Of a DNA stretch of 64,000 nucleotides, positions 1-9,510 are shown piece after piece. The DNA comes from Desulfobaculum xiamenense. Its GTDB lineage: Bacteria; Desulfobacterota; Desulfovibrionia; Desulfovibrionales; Desulfovibrionaceae. Within the stretch, counting starts at the first letter, position 1; each line of letters starts with the position of its first letter. The translations under genes were made by a program, and so were the position numbers. The notes beneath the pieces are model-generated. The model was not told the DNA's origin, did no database searches, and saw only the letters and a program-made list of their open reading frames with translations. The stretch is taken from positions 787,019-851,018 of the forward strand of contig NZ_JAATJA010000001.1 in the NCBI RefSeq assembly GCF_011927665.1. Direction: 5' to 3'.

Positions 1-150
1 GAGGAACTGACGCGGACCATCCGCACCCTCACGGCGGACAGCGACCTGCGCGATGCCATTGGTGCACGCAGCCGCGATTTCATGGAACGCCACTGGAGCG
101 AGCGCAAGGTGGTGGAACGGCTGTGCGGCTTCTACGACACCCTGCGCTGA
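1..150 (+). CDS. glycosyltransferase, C-terminal fragment
   Basis: Open frame from the first base to a TGA at 148-150; it encodes about 49 residues ending FCGFYDTLR-like (LCGFYDTLR). The pattern of a helix with 'LRDAIGARSRDFMERHWSERKVVERL' spacing (short pieces: RSRDFMERHWS, VVERL) is typical of the last helices of GT-B glycosyltransferases of the GT4/group 1 type, where 'A..R.f.e..fsw...v..l...Y' is the usual ending. The start lies outside the window, so substrate and exact family cannot be given. It sits 11 bases upstream of another glycosyltransferase on the same strand, suggesting one transcription unit. Confidence 0.6.
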   Translation, partial: EELTRTIRTLTADSDLRDAIGARSRDFMERHWSERKVVERLCGFYDTLR

Positions 151-161
151 AACACTCCGCA

Positions 162-1094
162 ATGAAAAGCAAACTCTTTCCCACGGCCCTGCGCATCGTC
201 ATCCCCTGCCACAACTGCGGGCAGTGGATAACCGAATGTCTGGAATCCATCGTGACACAGGATTTCGAGAACTGGACGGTCCTCGTGGCGGACGACGCCT
301 CCACGGACGACACCACGCTGGCCGCGCAGGCGTTCCTCGACGATCCGCGCATCACCCTGCGCACGCTACCCGAACGGACGTGGCTGATGGGCAACACGCT
401 CTCGGCGCTGGACGAGGTGGCTCCGGGCCCGGCGGACGTGGTGGCCATCGTGGACGGGGACGACAGGCTCCTGCCCGGAGCGCTGTCGGCAATATGGGAA
501 GCCCATTCGCAGGGCTACGACGTGGTCTGGACGGACATGGACATTCAGGGCATCACCGGCTCCACAGGCGCGGCGCTCATTCCCGGCGTTCCCGTACGCC
601 AGCAGTTGTGGTGCCTGTCGCAACTTCGAAGCTTCAAGGGCTATCTGCTCGAAGGACTCGACCGCGAGGCCGTAAACGGTGCCGATGGCCGTCCGGTCCG
701 CGCCGGGGGCGACCTCGCGCTCTACTTTCAGCTCATCGAACGCGCCGGGATGTGGAAGACGCACTTCCTCCCCGAACGCCTCTACTGGTACCGCGTTCAC
801 CCCGGCAACAACTGCACAGCGCTACGCGGCGAACAACTGGCCAACAACCGCCGCATCCGGGCGTTGCCACCACTTCCCGTGCAGACCAGCCATTTCGATA
901 TCCACATCGAAGCCGATGGACTCGAAAAGCTGAGGCTTCGCGCCTTCGGCCAACGCGTCCGGGCAGAGCATCCGCTCCCCCTCTCGGTCTGCGTCCACCA
1001 TGGCGACGGCAACGGCGACGGATGGACGGCCTACGACGGACTGTGGATCGCCGAGGGCGTGTTTCTCACAAACTCGCCGATGCCCCGCTCATAA
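162..1094 (+). CDS. family 2 glycosyltransferase (GT-A fold)
   Basis: Predicted 310-residue cytosolic transferase that moves a nucleotide-activated sugar to a growing glycan. The N-terminal half has the GT2 hallmarks: IPCHN at 14-18, the nucleotide-binding DDASTDD at 44-50 and the metal-binding DGDD at 98-101, followed by an acceptor-side region with LYFQLIERAGMW around residue 195. An in-frame ATG exists at 123, but it lies inside the preceding gene and gives a non-homologous leader, so the ATG at 162 just before the first beta strand is preferred. The 3' end overlaps the convergent minus-strand gene by 29 bases. Donor and acceptor are unknown. Confidence 0.85.
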   Translation: MKSKLFPTALRIVIPCHNCGQWITECLESIVTQDFENWTVLVADDASTDDTTLAAQAFLDDPRITLRTLPERTWLMGNTLSALDEVAPGPADVVAIVDGDDRLLPGALSAIWEAHSQGYDVVWTDMDIQGITGSTGAALIPGVPVRQQLWCLSQLRSFKGYLLEGLDREAVNGADGRPVRAGGDLALYFQLIERAGMWKTHFLPERLYWYRVHPGNNCTALRGEQLANNRRIRALPPLPVQTSHFDIHIEADGLEKLRLRAFGQRVRAEHPLPLSVCVHHGDGNGDGWTAYDGLWIAEGVFLTNSPMPRS

Positions 1095-2727
1095 GCCGCC
1101 CAAGCTTCAGGAAACGGGCCGTGCGCCCAGAAATGTCCCTCGCGGCCAAGGCGCGCATGAACATCGTCTCCTTGCCCTGACCGACGGCGATATCGAGCGC
1201 CAGCCGCAATTCCTCAAGCCCCGCCTCCAGCCGCATGGCCCGCAGATTCACCAGCCCCAGTTCAAGGCCGATCCGCCAATTGTCCGGCGCGTGGAGCGAC
1301 AGTTCGGACAGCACGCCTAGGCGCAATTCGTCCACGCCTTCCAGCCGCGACAGCACGGTCTCCATGCGGCTCTTGACCTCCATGTCGCCCGGCGCGGCGG
1401 AGTCGGCGGCGATGAGGCTTTCCAATGCCGCCTCGGGCAGACCTTCCACCACGTCATAACGCAGGCCGGGCCGATACAGCGCCCCCCGGCGCACGCACTC
1501 GCGCGACCACGCCAGATGCAGATCACGCGGGGACTCCGGCTTGCACCACTTCGCGCCGCATGCGTCCACCTGCCGGTACCAGAAGCTCTTGGCCATGTCC
1601 CATTCGCCGCAGGCCAGCATGCACATGCTTCCGGCAAAGTTGACGTCGAAGCTCTCGCGATGCGCTGCGGCGTCGAGGATGCCCACGCACGCCGAACGCA
1701 CCTCGTCGCGCCTGTCGATGATGGTCCGCAGCCGTAGCGCCCGTGCCAGAAGCTCCGGATCGGCGGACAGGGCATCGAGCATGGCCAACAGCTTTGCGTC
1801 GTTGCAGATGATGAATTCCGCCTCGCGCAGAATGGCGAGCGTGCGCACGAAGGCCGTCCGCGCCTCAGCCCCACTTGCGGCGCGGCCAGCGGCCTCACTG
1901 GCGATGGACAGGATGGATGCCGCACGATGCGACAGCAGGTGCTCGCGCCGGACGCGTTCCCACGCGGCGCGGGCCATGGCTTGCGCCTCGTCCCTACGGG
2001 CCAGCGTGCGCCGGACCAGTTCGTCCAGCTCAAGAATGTCGGAATAGACGAGAATCTCGCGGCCGGGCACGAAAAGCTGGCCAACGTCGCAGCCCACCTG
2101 CTGGTTGACGACCAGACATCCCGCGCTCGCACCCTCGAACAGACGGAAATTGACCTCGGACAGAATGGATTCGTTGGGAACGATACGGAAGCGCTCGTAG
2201 GTCTCAAGCAATCGCGCGAAGGGAACATTGTCGAAATGTGCCAGCCCATAGCGTTCGGAAAGAAAATCGACGAGGCGCTTGCGCAGGGGGCGGAATCCGG
2301 TCAGACGGCCGATGAAGCCCATGTCGTGCTCCCGCTCGTCCCACGGGACAAAGGGCCGCTCGGTTCCGAACCACGGCAGCCAATGCGCGGCGGGCACGCC
2401 CATCTCTTCCAGACGGCGCACCCAGTGGCCCTGCGTGGTCAGCACCGCGTCGAACAGCCGCCCGTAATGGCGCTGCCACCATGAATTGAGATGCGTGTCG
2501 ATGGACCAGAACAGCCGGACGCAGTGCAGATTCTCCAGTCCGGCGAGAATGGTGCGCGGGCCGAGACTCTCCACCTCCACCAGCAGATCGGGCACGAAAC
2601 CCCGCTCGTCCAGAATGGCGGAGACGTCATGCACGCCGGGTTCGAGCGCCAGATTCAGCACCTCGAAACCCATGGTCTCGAACTCGCGGGCGAGGTCGCC
2701 CATGTTGACCACGCAGATACGGCGCAT
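1066..2727 (-). CDS. CgeB-like GT-B glycosyltransferase with C-terminal helical domain
   Basis: A 553-residue protein. The first ~290 residues look like a CgeB/Glyco_trans_1_2 type GT-B enzyme: Rossmann-like start RRICVVNMGDLA, then MGFIGRLTGFRPLRKRLVDFL (about 136-156, here cited in part) and the family motif NFRLFEGASAGCLVV at 193-207, where the Glu sits in the donor-sugar site. The C-terminal ~250 residues are helical and TPR-like (LRLGVLSEL, GLELGLVNLRAM) without a recognised catalytic motif. ATG at 2727 follows GGAGG; a GTG directly before it (2730) is equally possible. It is the last gene of the minus-strand island and meets the plus-strand GT2 gene tail to tail. Confidence 0.75.
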   Translation of the reverse strand: MRRICVVNMGDLAREFETMGFEVLNLALEPGVHDVSAILDERGFVPDLLVEVESLGPRTILAGLENLHCVRLFWSIDTHLNSWWQRHYGRLFDAVLTTQGHWVRRLEEMGVPAAHWLPWFGTERPFVPWDEREHDMGFIGRLTGFRPLRKRLVDFLSERYGLAHFDNVPFARLLETYERFRIVPNESILSEVNFRLFEGASAGCLVVNQQVGCDVGQLFVPGREILVYSDILELDELVRRTLARRDEAQAMARAAWERVRREHLLSHRAASILSIASEAAGRAASGAEARTAFVRTLAILREAEFIICNDAKLLAMLDALSADPELLARALRLRTIIDRRDEVRSACVGILDAAAHRESFDVNFAGSMCMLACGEWDMAKSFWYRQVDACGAKWCKPESPRDLHLAWSRECVRRGALYRPGLRYDVVEGLPEAALESLIAADSAAPGDMEVKSRMETVLSRLEGVDELRLGVLSELSLHAPDNWRIGLELGLVNLRAMRLEAGLEELRLALDIAVGQGKETMFMRALAARDISGRTARFLKLGRLMSGASASL

Positions 2728-2935
2728 CACGCCAACCCTCCGCGCCGTACGCCCAGCGCCCTCACGAGGCAGTCATCCCGTCTTTCCATGTCATGCCTCC
2801 CGGTCCTATTGCGGACGCGGGCGTACATCGCACGCCCCGTCCTTCGCCGGAACAATAGAGGAAATCGGGACAACTGAAAACAGCAGGCTTTCCGCATCGT
2901 TCGAAGCCGCTGTGGGAGTTCGGTTGCCTTCAGCG
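2728..2935 (-). other. intergenic gap inside the glycan island, no gene seen
   Basis: A 208-base gap, one of only two sizeable breaks in the minus-strand island. I see no credible coding frame and no clear terminator with a T-run. It contains the GGAGG ribosome-binding site for the downstream gene. A separate promoter for the last gene is possible but I cannot point to one. Confidence 0.4.
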
Positions 2936-4237
2936 TCAGGCGGGAGCATGCATAAGGATGGAGCGGTACAGGGCGGCATGTGCCCGCGCCTGCGCCTGTG
3001 CCGTAAAATGTTCCAGTACGGTGGCGCGGCACCGCGCGGCCAGCCCCTTTCGCGCATGGCGCATAGCTCTGGCCCACACCAATCCCTTGGCGAGATCAAG
3101 CGCATCGTAGGGTTGCGCCAGCCATCCGGTTTCGCGGTGGACAATCATGTCGCCCATGCCGCCCACATCGAAAGCCGCGACGGGAGTTCCGCAGGCAAGC
3201 GATTCCAGTGCCACGCTCGGCAGGTTGTCCTCCAGCGAGGGGAGCAGAAATACGTCGGCAAGGCTGTACACGGCGGCGAGCTTCATCTCGTCATCCATGT
3301 AACCGAACTCCATCACCGGATACGGCAGGTCCGGCTCGCCACCCGACCACTGACCGAAAATGACCAGCACGGCATTCTCCACGCCGCACTCCGTCTTCAG
3401 GGCCTCAAGCGTACGCACCATCTGCCGGAATCCCTTACGATGATTGTGAACGCTGGCTGCGCCAAATAGAATGACGAACGAGTCGGGATCAAGCCCCACC
3501 CCGGAGCGCACGGCGTCCGCAGGCCACGGGCGGAACTGCTCCGTATCCAGCCCATTGGGGATGACCTCCACCCGCCGCCCGGCAAACAGCGGACTCTGCG
3601 CAGCCAAACGCCCCAGCCAACGGCTGGGCGTCACCACCACAGGGTCGAAGTCAGCATAGGCACGATGACGCACATCCCATGCCCGACGCGACACGTCGTC
3701 CTGCGCAGACGAGCCGAGGGCCGGGCATGCGCCGCAGCCCTCGCGCCAGCGTTCGCATCCCGCCGAATAGTGACAGCCGCCGGTGAATGCATTCATGTCG
3801 TGCAGCGTCCAGACAACGGGCTTGTCCACCAGCGGACCGAGGTCGGCCGTCCAGTCGATCATGCCCGCAACCCAGTGCAGATGCACCACGTCGGCCTCCG
3901 CCACACCGGGCAGATCGTACGGGGAAAGCCCCGAATGCACGTCGGTGAAAATCTCCAGATTACCGGGACGCGCCGGATAGTCATCAAGCATGCTCCGCCA
4001 GCGCCTTCCCGCGCGAATCCACTCGTCGGAGACGAAGGTCACGGCCCCATTCTCGCCGGGCAATGCGTGCATGCCGCCCCCCTGCGGCACCGCGACCTTG
4101 ATGGACGAATCGTCCCCCCGCCGGTTCAACACGCACATGGAACTTTCCACACCAACCCCGAGCAGCGCCCGGTGCAGACGATAGGCCGCCGTGCCCGCAC
4201 CGCCGTAATGCTGCATGCACACGTGGACGACCTTCAT
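2936..4237 (-). CDS. GT4-family glycosyltransferase
   Basis: A 433-residue GT-B enzyme. The N-terminal acceptor domain begins MKVVHVCMQHYGGAG and carries the Gly-rich loop GGAGTAAYRLHR (12-23). A Cys set (C155, C161, C168, C171 in GGCHY...C...C..C) is typical of one GT4 subgroup that begins with TLHDMNAFTGGC. The C-terminal donor domain has VIPNGLD (225-231) and DNLPSVALE (337-345), the D/E-x7-E nucleotide-sugar motif. The start ATG at 4237 overlaps the upstream stop by four bases (ATGA), which decides it against a longer frame beginning at 4282. Likely extends the surface glycan; sugar specificity unknown. Confidence 0.88.
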   Translation of the reverse strand: MKVVHVCMQHYGGAGTAAYRLHRALLGVGVESSMCVLNRRGDDSSIKVAVPQGGGMHALPGENGAVTFVSDEWIRAGRRWRSMLDDYPARPGNLEIFTDVHSGLSPYDLPGVAEADVVHLHWVAGMIDWTADLGPLVDKPVVWTLHDMNAFTGGCHYSAGCERWREGCGACPALGSSAQDDVSRRAWDVRHRAYADFDPVVVTPSRWLGRLAAQSPLFAGRRVEVIPNGLDTEQFRPWPADAVRSGVGLDPDSFVILFGAASVHNHRKGFRQMVRTLEALKTECGVENAVLVIFGQWSGGEPDLPYPVMEFGYMDDEMKLAAVYSLADVFLLPSLEDNLPSVALESLACGTPVAAFDVGGMGDMIVHRETGWLAQPYDALDLAKGLVWARAMRHARKGLAARCRATVLEHFTAQAQARAHAALYRSILMHAPA

Positions 4238-7200
4238 CGCGCGATCTCCTCGGCGCTGCGCGTTTCGGCCCTTGCGAACCACACGCCGTCGCGGTCGATG
4301 GGGTGCAGGTCGAAGCGTATGCAGCGCTCGCGCTCATACTCGTGCAGCGCCTTGCTGCATCCGTTCCAGAAGCCGTAGTCGTCCGCCTGAACGAGTCCCT
4401 GCGGATGAACGAGATCATAGAGGTTTACGAGGATGTCGCGGGTGGACTCGTACCAATCGCCATCCATGTGCAGGAAGGCGATGGAGCCTATCTCGCCGCG
4501 CATCAACGGCAGCGTGTCGCCAAAGAGCCCCTTCACCGGGCGCACGATGTCCGCCACGCCGAGCTTCGCGCAAATCTCGCGTAAGCTGTCCTCGGGCGCG
4601 GCGCAGGTGCCCGTACCCCATCCGGTGTCCTCGGCGTGGACACCCTCGTGAACGTCATCAGCCGTGGGTTCGGGCATGCCCTCAAAGCTATCGAAGGAAT
4701 ACAGCACCCGCTCGCGGCGGCTGTAGCGACGGATGACCGAGGCGATGAGCGCGCTGGAGCCTCCGGCGGCCACGCCGCACTCCACGAAGTTTCCGGGCAC
4801 GTCCTCCTCGCAGATCCGTCGGGCGAGGCGATAAAGCGACTGAAGCCGCGCCTCGGGAACCATGGTGTAGGGCTTCACGGCGGCAAGCAGTTCCGCGAAT
4901 TCTCCTTCATGGCCTGCGCCCACGCCGCCAAAACCATGACGCCGCAACTGCGCGAGCATTTCACGGGCCTGCGCGTTATCCGGGAAATATCGCAGTTCCT
5001 CCTTGAGGGCCTCCACGGCCGAAGGAGCATCGCGCAGGCCGATGAAGGCCCGCGCACGGACGAAATCCATTCCGGGGACCGGCACACGCAGAGACTTGGC
5101 GCGGCTCGTCAGACGCAGTGCTCCCGCGTTGTCGCCCGCCGCGACCATTCCGGTCGAAACGCCAACCACATCGCCAAGGAAGGGACGGATGTTGGCGTCG
5201 ATGAGTTGCTTCGCCGCTGGCGAGGAGTGATCGAAACCATTCAGGATACCGCGCATGGCGTCGAATGACGCTTCAAGGCGCTTGATGACCGGTTGCATGG
5301 ATACGGACTCCTCAGGGTTTCGTGGGGCCGAGTGCGGAAGCTCCGCCCCCTTTGCGTCGTCGCGCCGCGCTGCAAGGTGTCTGCGGACAATGGTGTCGAA
5401 AAGCCGCGCCTTGGCGGACATGGAATGCTCCGCGAGGCAACGCTCGCGCCCGCGCCGGGCAATGGCCTCCCGCTCGTCGGCATGCGCGAGGTAGTAGCGG
5501 ACCTTGTCCACCAGCTCGCGCTCGTCGCGGAAGGTCTCGATCTCGCGCCCCACCTCGAAATAGCGCGACAGATTGTCGAAATGCTCGGTCAGCAGGAAGG
5601 CCCCGCTACCCGTGGCCTCGAAGATGCGCATGTTGGCGCTCTCGCGACCGGCAAGGTCGCGCATGCGGGAGCCATCGGGGATGCCTATGCGCCCGCGCCC
5701 GTCAAAGGCAATGCGCCCGCTCGCCAGCGCCCGGTGCATGGCCACGCCATACAGCGGCCCGTGAACGTACGGTTGCAGGTCGGCCGGGATGGCGTGCAGG
5801 TCGCCGCTCAAATGAAGCGCGCAGGAAAAACCGCCAGACGGCGCATCCGCCGCACGGCCCAGCGCGGAAAGCAGCGCGTTGCGCCGCCGATGCTGGCCAA
5901 GGGTCCATTGCCCGCAAAAGACCACATCCGTCTCCTGCGGGGTGCCCTGTGTCGCCTGCGCGAGAAATTCAGGGAAGCCGGGAGAAAACTCCTCGGCATG
6001 CGCCGCGCCCAGACGTACCGCCTCCTCCCGCAATCGCGACAGGCTGGAGAGCATGACATCGAAGCCGCCCCAGTCCGTACCCTGCGGGATATCCGCCGCA
6101 CGCCAGCCCAGAACGAGCTTCGGCGTGAAGGATAGGGAACGTACGAAGCGCCCGTCAAAGGTGATGGGTTCGGTAAGGTAGAGGATGTCCGGTCGCAGTT
6201 CCTCCAACTGCATCCGCGCGATGACGTGCACCCAGTCCGGCCCCTCGGGCAGGGGCAGGCCTCGTTCGCGCATCCACGCCGCCTGCGACAGCGGATCGTT
6301 GGCCACGAAGAGATGTCCCTCGTAGCCGAGTTCCCCCAGATGCGGGGCAAGCATGTGGATACCGCTGAATCCGTCATCCACCAGCGCGCGAATCTGCGCA
6401 GCGTGGCTCGCTCGGGCCAGCGCAGGCGCACGGGAGTAGAACCACTCCAGATAGGTGGGATAGAAGGTATGCACCTGCGCGATGACCAACGGACGCGATG
6501 CGTCGCCGCTCTCCCTGCGCCCTTCCGCCACCTGCGCCGGGGCGCTTTTCCCGCTCACTCGCGGCGTTGCGGGGTGTGCGCTGGCAGGCGCGGTCCGCGA
6601 CGGGCCGGGGGCGACCTTCTCGGCCACCGCATGCACCTTACGCCGCCGCACCTCCACATCGAAACCGCCGTCCCACATGAACATGGTGTTGACCAATGGG
6701 GCACGCAGATAGATGAGCGCGGAAAAGGCCTTTTCCCTTGGCGTTCGCGGCGAGACGTGCATGTCCATCAGGATATCGGAGCGCATGCCCTCGCGGTCCG
6801 CGTCGGCATATTCGGTGAAGACCAGCGTGCCATGCACGTTCTCCACCGCCCACAGGTGGTTCGACACACCCGCGCTATTCAGGAAAAGGTCCTTCCCACG
6901 CGAGGGCGTCTCAATGTATCCGCGCCGCGCCACGCGCATAAGTTCGCGGCAGGCGCGCTGCGGGTCCGTGGCGTGTTCCAGCACGTGCGAGCAGTAGGCG
7001 AAATCGAACTGCCCGTCGGCGAAGGGCATCTTCTCCACCGGGCACTCCGCCACGGGCAGGCCCTCGCGCCGCGCAAAGGCCCTGCCTCCACGCCCCACGG
7101 AGCCGTCCGACAGGCTCAGGTCCGCCAGATGCGTTGCCAACGGAAACGGAATGTGCCCGCTGCCAATGTCGAGCACCGCGTCACCGGGCGTGATGGGAAA

Positions 7201-7443
7201 ATCGAAATGTCGCGACTGGTAGAGCGCGAAGCGGCTCCTGTCCTTCATGGCGCAGTAGCAGTCATGACAGGTTGCCAGAATTTCGACATGTGAATCGGGC
7301 CATATCTCCAGAAGCTGCTCGAACAGGTCGAAGGCCTCAAGTCTGCGCCCGCGCGAGAACAGCGCCCCCGCCACCCGCAGCCCTTCGGAAAGATCGTCAA
7401 TGTCGAAGCTGAGCCGATGCCGCACGAAGGGCATGTCACGCAT
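4234..7443 (-). CDS. three-domain fusion: methyltransferase, CgeB-like glycosyltransferase, TylF-type O-methyltransferase
   Basis: About 1,069 residues, far longer than any single family it contains. Residues ~80-200 form a class I SAM methyltransferase (VLDIGSG, then PFADGQFDFAYCSHVLEHA). Residues ~330-690 resemble a CgeB-type GT-B glycosyltransferase (VVFCGQW...HRRRNALL, then NMRIFEATGSGAFLLTE). After a helical linker, residues ~850-1069 form a macrocin-O-methyltransferase (TylF) domain: NFVECGVAAGGSSAL, DSFEGMPEPT, FLHMDGDWYESTRD, VQADDYGFW, where the Asp residues bind the divalent metal. The ATG at 7443 follows AGGTG at good spacing; an ATG at 7461 is an alternative. Inferred to add and methylate sugars in one polypeptide. 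Confidence 0.8.
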   Translation of the reverse strand: MRDMPFVRHRLSFDIDDLSEGLRVAGALFSRGRRLEAFDLFEQLLEIWPDSHVEILATCHDCYCAMKDRSRFALYQSRHFDFPITPGDAVLDIGSGHIPFPLATHLADLSLSDGSVGRGGRAFARREGLPVAECPVEKMPFADGQFDFAYCSHVLEHATDPQRACRELMRVARRGYIETPSRGKDLFLNSAGVSNHLWAVENVHGTLVFTEYADADREGMRSDILMDMHVSPRTPREKAFSALIYLRAPLVNTMFMWDGGFDVEVRRRKVHAVAEKVAPGPSRTAPASAHPATPRVSGKSAPAQVAEGRRESGDASRPLVIAQVHTFYPTYLEWFYSRAPALARASHAAQIRALVDDGFSGIHMLAPHLGELGYEGHLFVANDPLSQAAWMRERGLPLPEGPDWVHVIARMQLEELRPDILYLTEPITFDGRFVRSLSFTPKLVLGWRAADIPQGTDWGGFDVMLSSLSRLREEAVRLGAAHAEEFSPGFPEFLAQATQGTPQETDVVFCGQWTLGQHRRRNALLSALGRAADAPSGGFSCALHLSGDLHAIPADLQPYVHGPLYGVAMHRALASGRIAFDGRGRIGIPDGSRMRDLAGRESANMRIFEATGSGAFLLTEHFDNLSRYFEVGREIETFRDERELVDKVRYYLAHADEREAIARRGRERCLAEHSMSAKARLFDTIVRRHLAARRDDAKGAELPHSAPRNPEESVSMQPVIKRLEASFDAMRGILNGFDHSSPAAKQLIDANIRPFLGDVVGVSTGMVAAGDNAGALRLTSRAKSLRVPVPGMDFVRARAFIGLRDAPSAVEALKEELRYFPDNAQAREMLAQLRRHGFGGVGAGHEGEFAELLAAVKPYTMVPEARLQSLYRLARRICEEDVPGNFVECGVAAGGSSALIASVIRRYSRRERVLYSFDSFEGMPEPTADDVHEGVHAEDTGWGTGTCAAPEDSLREICAKLGVADIVRPVKGLFGDTLPLMRGEIGSIAFLHMDGDWYESTRDILVNLYDLVHPQGLVQADDYGFWNGCSKALHEYERERCIRFDLHPIDRDGVWFARAETRSAEEIAR

Positions 7444-7453
7444 ATGGTTCACC

Positions 7454-9499
7454 TCATCCAAGATACTTAAGCTGAGCCTCGGGCAGGAGGCGTTGCAGCA
7501 GGCTGTCCGCGAAGAACTTCACGCCCCAGTTCGGAATGGAATAGGGGCAGTATGGCGCACCCACGGGGTCCGCCCCGGGAAGTCCACCGCGAAGCTGCGC
7601 ATCGTCCACCCCGTCCACGAGGTGCAGCCGCTTCACGTCGTCCAGCAGGCTATCCGCCGCCGCACGGAATCCGGAGTTTCCCGTCACTACCGACATCTTA
7701 TACAAGAACCACGCCAACTGCGCGTTCCCTGTCACGCACGACCACGGCACACCGGGCCGCCACTGTGGGTCGAAGGTGGCGGAAACGCCAAAGCGCGAGC
7801 CCGTACGCTCGCCTCGTCCCCGCAGCACAATGCCCGCCAAGCGGTCCGCCGCTGCAAGCAGATGTGGCAGCACCACGCCAGCCTCGATGCCGCGCGGCTC
7901 CTTGAGCACGATTTCAAGTAGCCCGCCAAGCGCGTAACCGATGAGATGCGTCAGTGGCATATGCGGATCGTGCAGGCTGCAATCTTCCAGCCAGCCGCCG
8001 GGCCTGAAACGCGAAACAATCCACTCCACGGAGCGAACCGCCGCGCGTAGCGGCGCATCGTCGCCGGTCAGCTCGTGCAGTTCCAAAAGCGCCCATGCCA
8101 CGCGGGATTTGTAGGTCTTCGGTCCTGCGTAGGTATAGTTGATCCAGCGCCCGTCGCGTTCAAGGTTGCGCACCACGAAATCCCCGGCCCGCACGGCGCA
8201 TTCGAGGAATCGCGCCTCCCCGGTGGCGGCGTGCAGGGCCATCCACCCAAGCATGACCTGCCCGGTGTTGAAGACGCGAGGCCGTCTATGGAACACGCCG
8301 ATCGGCTCGCCCGCGCCGCCGGTCGGCGACTGGATGGCAGCCTCCCAGTCGCCCATATCCACGGCCATATCGAACCATGTCCGATCGCCCGTAATTCGCG
8401 CATAGGCGAGGAAATTCGGAATAATGTACCCCGTCGTCTCGGGGTAGGAGACATCCCATTCCTTGCGGTCCATAAAATATGCGGCGCTCACGCCATCATC
8501 AGCGGTGGCCCCGTAGGCCCGGCGTAGCCAGTTCATGCATGCGTCGAGGTGCTGACGGTGCGAGAGGATGCGGTTCTCGCGCTCGTTCAGCGCATCCAGC
8601 CGACGGCGAGCATTGCCGAGTGCCTGCGCGCCCGGCCCCTCGGACTCGGCGACCTCCTCGAAACTGGCCCGCATGCGCTGGAAGACCCTGTCGTCCGGGG
8701 CCTCGGCAAGGAATTCATGAATGAGGCACAGTGCGTCCTCGGGGCGACCATCCCTGCGAATGATATTGAGCGCCGTCAGCGCGGCGGCGCGGTCGGTGAT
8801 GTCGATGTCGAGAGCATGCAGAATGTCCTGCCAGCCCTGCTCCGCCTCGCCCGAGGCCATACGCGCCGCGCCACGGTCCGCGAAGTGCCGGGCCGATTCG
8901 CCCTTCCCCGCGCAGGCCGAAGTTCCTCCGCCCTTCACGGCCTCAAGGAAGAACATCTGCTCCGGGCGGTTGTCGATGCGGTCCACCTCAGGAATGCGGC
9001 TGTCGCGATAGTCGCGCTGCTCTATGCACGTGAACCCGGCCCTCTCGAACAGGAGCCGCAGGGACTCGTAGTCGTAGACCTGCTTGCAGTGCTTGGCTCC
9101 GGAAAAGAAGCCGTAGAAGAACTCATTGAGCTTCTCGCCGAAGGTCTCGCCGGGAAAGCGCTGCTCCCCGTTGGCCCCAGCCTGGAACCAGAACGTGGTG
9201 TCGCGCTCCAGATAGTGGCGGGCCAGCACGTTGAGGTCCTGCGTGGCGAAGCGCGCGATGCCGCCGGGAGCCAACACGCGGTGCACGTCGTTTATGATCT
9301 CCTGCGCGCGCTGGCGGTCGAAGTAGTTAATGGCGGAAATGCACGCCAGAACGCCCACGCTGCCGTCGGCGAAAGGCAGAAGCGCACGTTCGAGGTCGAG
9401 GGTCACGTCCGCGCCGGGATTGACGTCCACATTCACCCAGCCGTCGAGCAGCACCGGACCGCAGCAGAGGTTGACCTTGAGAAGTTCGGACTCGCGCAT
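7454..9499 (-). CDS. fusion of SAM methyltransferase and alpha/alpha-toroid sugar-enzyme-like domain
   Basis: A 681-residue protein. Residues 1-190 are a class I methyltransferase-like domain of the predicted SAM-dependent type (LKVNLCCGPVLLDGWVNVD, then LPFADGSVGVLACISAINYF, VHRVLAPGG). A helical linker (~200-320) follows. Residues ~330-670 have repeated paired helices with Trp/Gly-rich loops (TGYIIPNFLAYARITGD, GQVMLGWMALHAATGE, HLIGYALGGLLEI, CPYSIPNWGVKFFADSLL), the pattern of six-hairpin toroids seen in glycosidases, AGE epimerases and glucuronyl C5-epimerases. ATG at 9499 has GAGG seven bases upstream and leaves an 11-base gap after the preceding gene; the longer frame from 9526 would overlap it. 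Reaction of the toroid is unknown. Confidence 0.75.
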   Translation of the reverse strand: MRESELLKVNLCCGPVLLDGWVNVDVNPGADVTLDLERALLPFADGSVGVLACISAINYFDRQRAQEIINDVHRVLAPGGIARFATQDLNVLARHYLERDTTFWFQAGANGEQRFPGETFGEKLNEFFYGFFSGAKHCKQVYDYESLRLLFERAGFTCIEQRDYRDSRIPEVDRIDNRPEQMFFLEAVKGGGTSACAGKGESARHFADRGAARMASGEAEQGWQDILHALDIDITDRAAALTALNIIRRDGRPEDALCLIHEFLAEAPDDRVFQRMRASFEEVAESEGPGAQALGNARRRLDALNERENRILSHRQHLDACMNWLRRAYGATADDGVSAAYFMDRKEWDVSYPETTGYIIPNFLAYARITGDRTWFDMAVDMGDWEAAIQSPTGGAGEPIGVFHRRPRVFNTGQVMLGWMALHAATGEARFLECAVRAGDFVVRNLERDGRWINYTYAGPKTYKSRVAWALLELHELTGDDAPLRAAVRSVEWIVSRFRPGGWLEDCSLHDPHMPLTHLIGYALGGLLEIVLKEPRGIEAGVVLPHLLAAADRLAGIVLRGRGERTGSRFGVSATFDPQWRPGVPWSCVTGNAQLAWFLYKMSVVTGNSGFRAAADSLLDDVKRLHLVDGVDDAQLRGGLPGADPVGAPYCPYSIPNWGVKFFADSLLQRLLPEAQLKYLG

Positions 9500-9510
9500 G
9501 GGGTACCTCG

